Source: Aequorivita sp. (GTDB taxonomy: Bacteria > Bacteroidota > Bacteroidia > Flavobacteriales > Flavobacteriaceae). Taken from it: 8,696 nt of DNA. Shown in pieces: positions 5,666 through 8,696 of the stretch. A program made the translations under genes and the position numbers. Numbering within the stretch: position 1 is the stretch's first letter; each line of letters starts with the position of its first letter. The notes below the pieces were generated by a model, which worked only from the letters and a program-made list of their open reading frames with translations, was not told the DNA's origin and did not search any database. The stretch is taken from the NCBI GenBank assembly GCA_020435865.1, contig JAGQYZ010000093.1:1-8696 (forward strand), read 5' to 3'.

Positions 5666-8333
5666 ACATCACATTATAATTTCGGTCGTGGTCATGGCTT
5701 TTTTAGCTCTATTGGCCTATGCCAAAAAAAAGGAGGTCACAAAAAGCATCCACTGGAACGAACGCGCACTTACTTGGGATGATTTTCCCCATATTGATGG
5801 CATTCCTGGCGATTATGACGCTATGGTCTATTCAGACATCCAATTTGAAGGCAATCGCGAAGACCAATACCTTCACATTTATGCCCAAATGATTCCCCAT
5901 AAATCGGGAAGGGTTGTTACAGAAGCACAGGAAACGGAGCAGCTCCTTATTCATGAACAGAATCATTTTAACATCACGGAATATTTTGCACGCTTGTTCC
6001 GCAAAGAGGTTATTGCCATTGGGAAGGAAAAACTAACAAATGAAGACCTGCAACGCCTCGGCAAGAAATACTTGGCAAAAATAGATGCCATGCAGGATCG
6101 GTATGACAAAGAATCCAAACACAATACAGCATGGAACGCACAACGGTATTGGGAGCTGCACATTGCGGGCCTGCTGCGCGAAACTGCCTATTATGCCAAC
6201 CAAGATCTATATTCCTATCAAGAATTTACGGGAGGCCCCACCCCTTGGTGCCGCAATATCTATAACACGCTGGAAGGGGAAATACTTACCTCCTATCCTG
6301 AGAATGATGAAAATAGTCGCTATGGCGAAGTGTACCACATCATCCGAAAGCAGGACAGCACCTTTATAGATTTTTACAAAAACGGAAAGCCTACCAATGG
6401 GGGCTATTTTGAAGCCGCACGCTGCATAATTGCCTTCCCGAATGCTACAACGCGCGAAACAAAGCTTTTTGATGCTGAAGGCAACCCTTTTTCCAACGAT
6501 ACGGAAGCCCATACTACCCGCACCGTAACCGATGCCGAAGGCAATATCATTCGCACCTATTATGACGAAAACGGAAAACAGATTTCAAAGGAAGGGGTCT
6601 TTACACAGAAAGGAGTTTGGAATGCTGCCAAAAAAAGTATGTATTCCACGTATTTTGACAAAGAGGGCAAACCCACAACGCGCCGTGGTGCTTATAAGGA
6701 ATTGAGAACAATGGGAGACAATAAGGCAACCCAAAAAATTTCCTATTTCGATAGGAATGACAACCCTATGCGCGACACCTATTTTGTTTCCACCTATGCA
6801 TATGAAGTAGATGCCAACCTTATGCTCGCCAGCCTCAAGAAGTTTGATGTGGATGGCAACTACGCCATTGCATTAGATGGGTATTATACAAAATGCGAAT
6901 ATGACGAACGGGGCAAACAAAACAGTGAAGCCTATTTTGACAAACACGGAAACAAAACCGCAGACGTAAACGGCATCCATAAATATACCTATACCTACGA
7001 TCTGTATGCCAATTGCACCGATTTGCGGAAGTTCAACATAAAAGGGTTTCCCACCAAAGGGGCCAATGATGCCCATCAACTTGTAAGCCTTTATGACACG
7101 TTGGGCAGAAATACGTTTTCCGCAGCCTATTATCCAGATTATATTCTAAAGTTTAGCGATACCAAAGATGGGGCAACTAGCTATGAATTTGTGGGCGATA
7201 CCATCAGTATTGCAAAAAACGTGGACGCATTTGGAATGGATGCCGCTAACGATTCGGGGATAGCATGGACAAAGCAGTTCCTAAATGCTAAAAAAGAAGT
7301 GGTACGGGAAGAATTTTATGGCACGGAAGGAAACTGGGCAAAGACAGAAGACGGGGTGGCCGGGTATAATTATAAATATGATGAAAGAGGCAACCAAATA
7401 GAAATAGCGGCATTTGATTCCCTCGGAAAGCCACACGCCTGGCAAGAAGATGTAGCAATTACCCGTTGGGAATACGACAAAAACAACAACAGAAACAAGA
7501 CTACCTATTTTACCGTAACGGATGAATTGGCACATGCGGCACAAGGCGCTACCTATAATGGGTTTGTATATGATGATGCCAATAATTTGGTAGAACGCAC
7601 CAACTATGATAGCAACATGAATCCCTGCCTCTTTGATGGTGTTTTCCGAACGAGCATTGTTTTAAATCGCTTTGGAAAAGATTCCATTGTAACCAATTAT
7701 GACGTAAAAAACGAAATAATAGCGGGTGGTGGCATCCTTAAATACACGTATAACCCCCGAGGAATTTTGATCGCTGAAAGCGTATACAACCAGAACAACC
7801 AACCCGTATTAAATGACTTTGGCGTTCACAAAACGGTTTACAACCACGATAGTTATGATAGGTATCTTGGTTATACCTATTATGGAAAAAATGATGAACG
7901 GGTAAATAGCATAGAAGGCTACGCCAGCATGCAAATGGAATTGAACGCTTCTGGCTTTGTGCTAAACTATACCTATTTTGATAAAAACAAGAAACGCGTG
8001 CTTGGACCTGAAGGCTTTCACAAAATGGAAAACTTTTATAATACTATGGACGAAGTGGTTCGCACCTCCACCTACGGAACCGACCAAAAGCTAATGAACA
8101 ATGCAGAAGGCATTGCAGATTATGTATATAGAAAAGATACAAGCGGTAGAACAATCCGCATTTCATTTTATGACGCGGATTCCAATCTCACTGAAGACTC
8201 CAGTGGTATAGCGGAATATTTTTATACCCCTTCACTAAATGGGCTTTACTATCTGGAAAAACAACGCAACGCAAAAGGAGAAGAAGTAGCAATAGAAACT
8301 GAAACTGAGGAAGCTACAGAAGATGCTATTTAA
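5655..8333 (+). CDS. secreted DUF922-like zinc protease domain fused to about 620 residues of YD-like repeats
   Basis: From the TTG at 5655 the product has 892 residues and begins with a normal signal peptide or membrane anchor (MKPKHHIIIS, core VVVMAFLALLA, possible cleavage at AYA/KKK). ATG at 5583 would add 24 residues and an 83-base overlap with the DUF805 gene; ATG at 5694 would cut into the hydrophobic core. TTG overlaps the upstream gene by 11 bases and is my choice, though not certain. Residues 33-175 resemble DUF922 (predicted secreted zinc protease): IHWNERALTWDDF (32-44), LLIHEQNHFNITEYFARLFRKE (97-118) with H100, E101 and H104 as the HEXXH site, and YDKESKHNTAWNAQRYW (150-166), where H156 may be another metal ligand. 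From about 263 to 880 the chain consists of repeats with FDAEGN-, YDERGN- and YFDKEGKP-like turns. It ends in an acidic tail (ETETEEATEDAI). There is no RHS core, toxin domain or type IX sorting domain. A binding or surface-scaffold role for the repeats is likely but inferred. Confidence 0.83.
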   Translation: MKPKHHIIISVVVMAFLALLAYAKKKEVTKSIHWNERALTWDDFPHIDGIPGDYDAMVYSDIQFEGNREDQYLHIYAQMIPHKSGRVVTEAQETEQLLIHEQNHFNITEYFARLFRKEVIAIGKEKLTNEDLQRLGKKYLAKIDAMQDRYDKESKHNTAWNAQRYWELHIAGLLRETAYYANQDLYSYQEFTGGPTPWCRNIYNTLEGEILTSYPENDENSRYGEVYHIIRKQDSTFIDFYKNGKPTNGGYFEAARCIIAFPNATTRETKLFDAEGNPFSNDTEAHTTRTVTDAEGNIIRTYYDENGKQISKEGVFTQKGVWNAAKKSMYSTYFDKEGKPTTRRGAYKELRTMGDNKATQKISYFDRNDNPMRDTYFVSTYAYEVDANLMLASLKKFDVDGNYAIALDGYYTKCEYDERGKQNSEAYFDKHGNKTADVNGIHKYTYTYDLYANCTDLRKFNIKGFPTKGANDAHQLVSLYDTLGRNTFSAAYYPDYILKFSDTKDGATSYEFVGDTISIAKNVDAFGMDAANDSGIAWTKQFLNAKKEVVREEFYGTEGNWAKTEDGVAGYNYKYDERGNQIEIAAFDSLGKPHAWQEDVAITRWEYDKNNNRNKTTYFTVTDELAHAAQGATYNGFVYDDANNLVERTNYDSNMNPCLFDGVFRTSIVLNRFGKDSIVTNYDVKNEIIAGGGILKYTYNPRGILIAESVYNQNNQPVLNDFGVHKTVYNHDSYDRYLGYTYYGKNDERVNSIEGYASMQMELNASGFVLNYTYFDKNKKRVLGPEGFHKMENFYNTMDEVVRTSTYGTDQKLMNNAEGIADYVYRKDTSGRTIRISFYDADSNLTEDSSGIAEYFYTPSLNGLYYLEKQRNAKGEEVAIETETEEATEDAI
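6441..8294 (+). repeat. protein-level tandem repeats in the large secreted protein, about 32 residues per unit
   Basis: Residues 263-880 (numbered from TTG 5655) form degenerate tandem units. The last five start with Gly at 723, 755, 787, 819 and 851, exactly 32 residues apart. They share G at position 1, D/N at 10, mostly G/D at 13, an aromatic residue at 21 and mostly D/G at 22. Earlier units start at about 409, 440, 567, 599, 662 and 693 with spacings of 30-33. The DNA itself is strongly diverged between units, so the repeats are old and not a recent slippage array. The pattern resembles YD/RHS-like beta repeats. Confidence 0.7.
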
Positions 8334-8427
8334 GAATAAACCCCATATAAATATCCCGATTGGGCACTGATGGTTGGAAAACCACTTCCTTTAATTTGTT
8401 TCAGTTGAAGCTCCGTAATTCTTTTGT
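8334..8427. other. intergenic stretch after the repeat-protease gene
   Basis: No gene can be supported here and no strong terminator for the upstream gene is seen. The only hairpin is short (TGGTT 8371-8375 with AACCA 8380-8384) and lacks a T run. A 24-residue minus-strand frame (8326-8400) overlaps the end of the large gene and is too short to judge. Confidence 0.35.
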
Positions 8428-8696
8428 TTATAAGTTACCCCTGCAATTATGACTTTCGTTTTGGTACGCAAATGGTCTCAATACATTTTTCCTTACCGCT
8501 GCCGCAAGATTAAAGACACCTTTATACCTCACTTTTATACCCATACCCACTCAAACTATGCCATGAGCGTGTAAAAGAATCCAAAATAGCCCCTAAACTT
8601 TTTGCATATTTGGATGTTTTGGGTAGCTGTATTTTAGATTTTAGTTTAACCAATTCCTTTTCATTGTTTGATGAAAATAATCCAGTTTGAAAATTT
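8428..8696 (-). pseudogene. possible decayed 3' end of a minus-strand gene entering from the right edge
   Basis: A minus-strand frame is open from the window edge to TAA at 8522-8524 (57 residues, containing KLKSKIQLPKTSKYAKSLG). A second frame with ATG at 8544 continues to TAA at 8428-8430 (38 residues, containing VRYKGVFNLAAAVRKNVLRP). The two overlap in different frames and together could be one coding region broken by a frameshift. I recognise no family; the second fragment has a loose look of transposase C-termini, which is only an impression. The plus strand is also open over about 60 codons here, so the strand assignment is weak. Confidence 0.22.

Noticed and set aside
6441..8333. RHS toxin or polymorphic toxin interpretation of the repeat region
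   Set aside because: The units are YD-like, but no RHS core, no autoproteolytic DPxGL-type motif, no variable C-terminal toxin and no following immunity gene are seen.
8371..8384. Short hairpin after the large gene as its terminator
   Set aside because: Five pairs with a four-base loop and no proper T run.
8449..8574. Plus-strand ORF of 41 residues
   Set aside because: Short, without a recognisable start context or family, and opposite the minus-strand fragments, so either could be a shadow.

Overview
The window looks like chromosomal DNA of a Bacteroidota bacterium, most likely of the class Flavobacteriia. The grounds are AT-rich sequence, starts without Shine-Dalgarno sites, several matches to the Bacteroidota -7 promoter element TAnnTTTG, and gene families common in that phylum (a Reg_prop sensor, a DUF805 protein, and secreted lipoproteins and periplasmic proteins). 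The assignment rests on these features only; no database search was possible.

Left part (1-2285, minus strand): the first 761 residues of a large secreted or periplasmic sensor made of two-component-regulator propeller (Reg_prop) repeats. The reading frame runs off the left edge, so the output domain is not visible. Upstream of it (2286-2883) lies a gene-poor stretch. It holds a tiny ORF directly before the sensor, a dense cluster of nested palindromes, a broken 5' end of a type I restriction-modification methylase gene (hsdM-like), and a clean intrinsic terminator pointing left that no visible gene uses. This reads as a rearrangement scar.

Middle part (2934-4669, plus strand): a two-gene operon. 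The first gene encodes a lipoprotein with the HESGH...LADEY signature of M64 (IgA-peptidase-like) metallopeptidases. The second, 7 bases further on, encodes a small secreted protein of unknown function. A terminator-like hairpin at 4607-4669 closes the unit.

Right part (4880-8333, plus strand): a DUF805-type membrane protein followed, with a short overlap, by a large secreted protein. That protein has a DUF922-like predicted zinc protease domain (HEQNHFNITE) at its N-terminus. About 620 residues of degenerate, YD-like repeats follow, and the last five units are spaced exactly 32 residues apart. The pair is probably co-translated. The window therefore holds two unrelated secreted HEXXH proteins in neighbouring units, each with a small or membrane partner, beside a surface-type sensor gene. 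A shared role in processing extracellular or envelope proteins is possible but is inference.

Right edge (8334-8696): no convincing gene. The minus strand holds stop-bounded, protein-like fragments in different frames, which may be the decayed 3' end of a gene entering from beyond the window.
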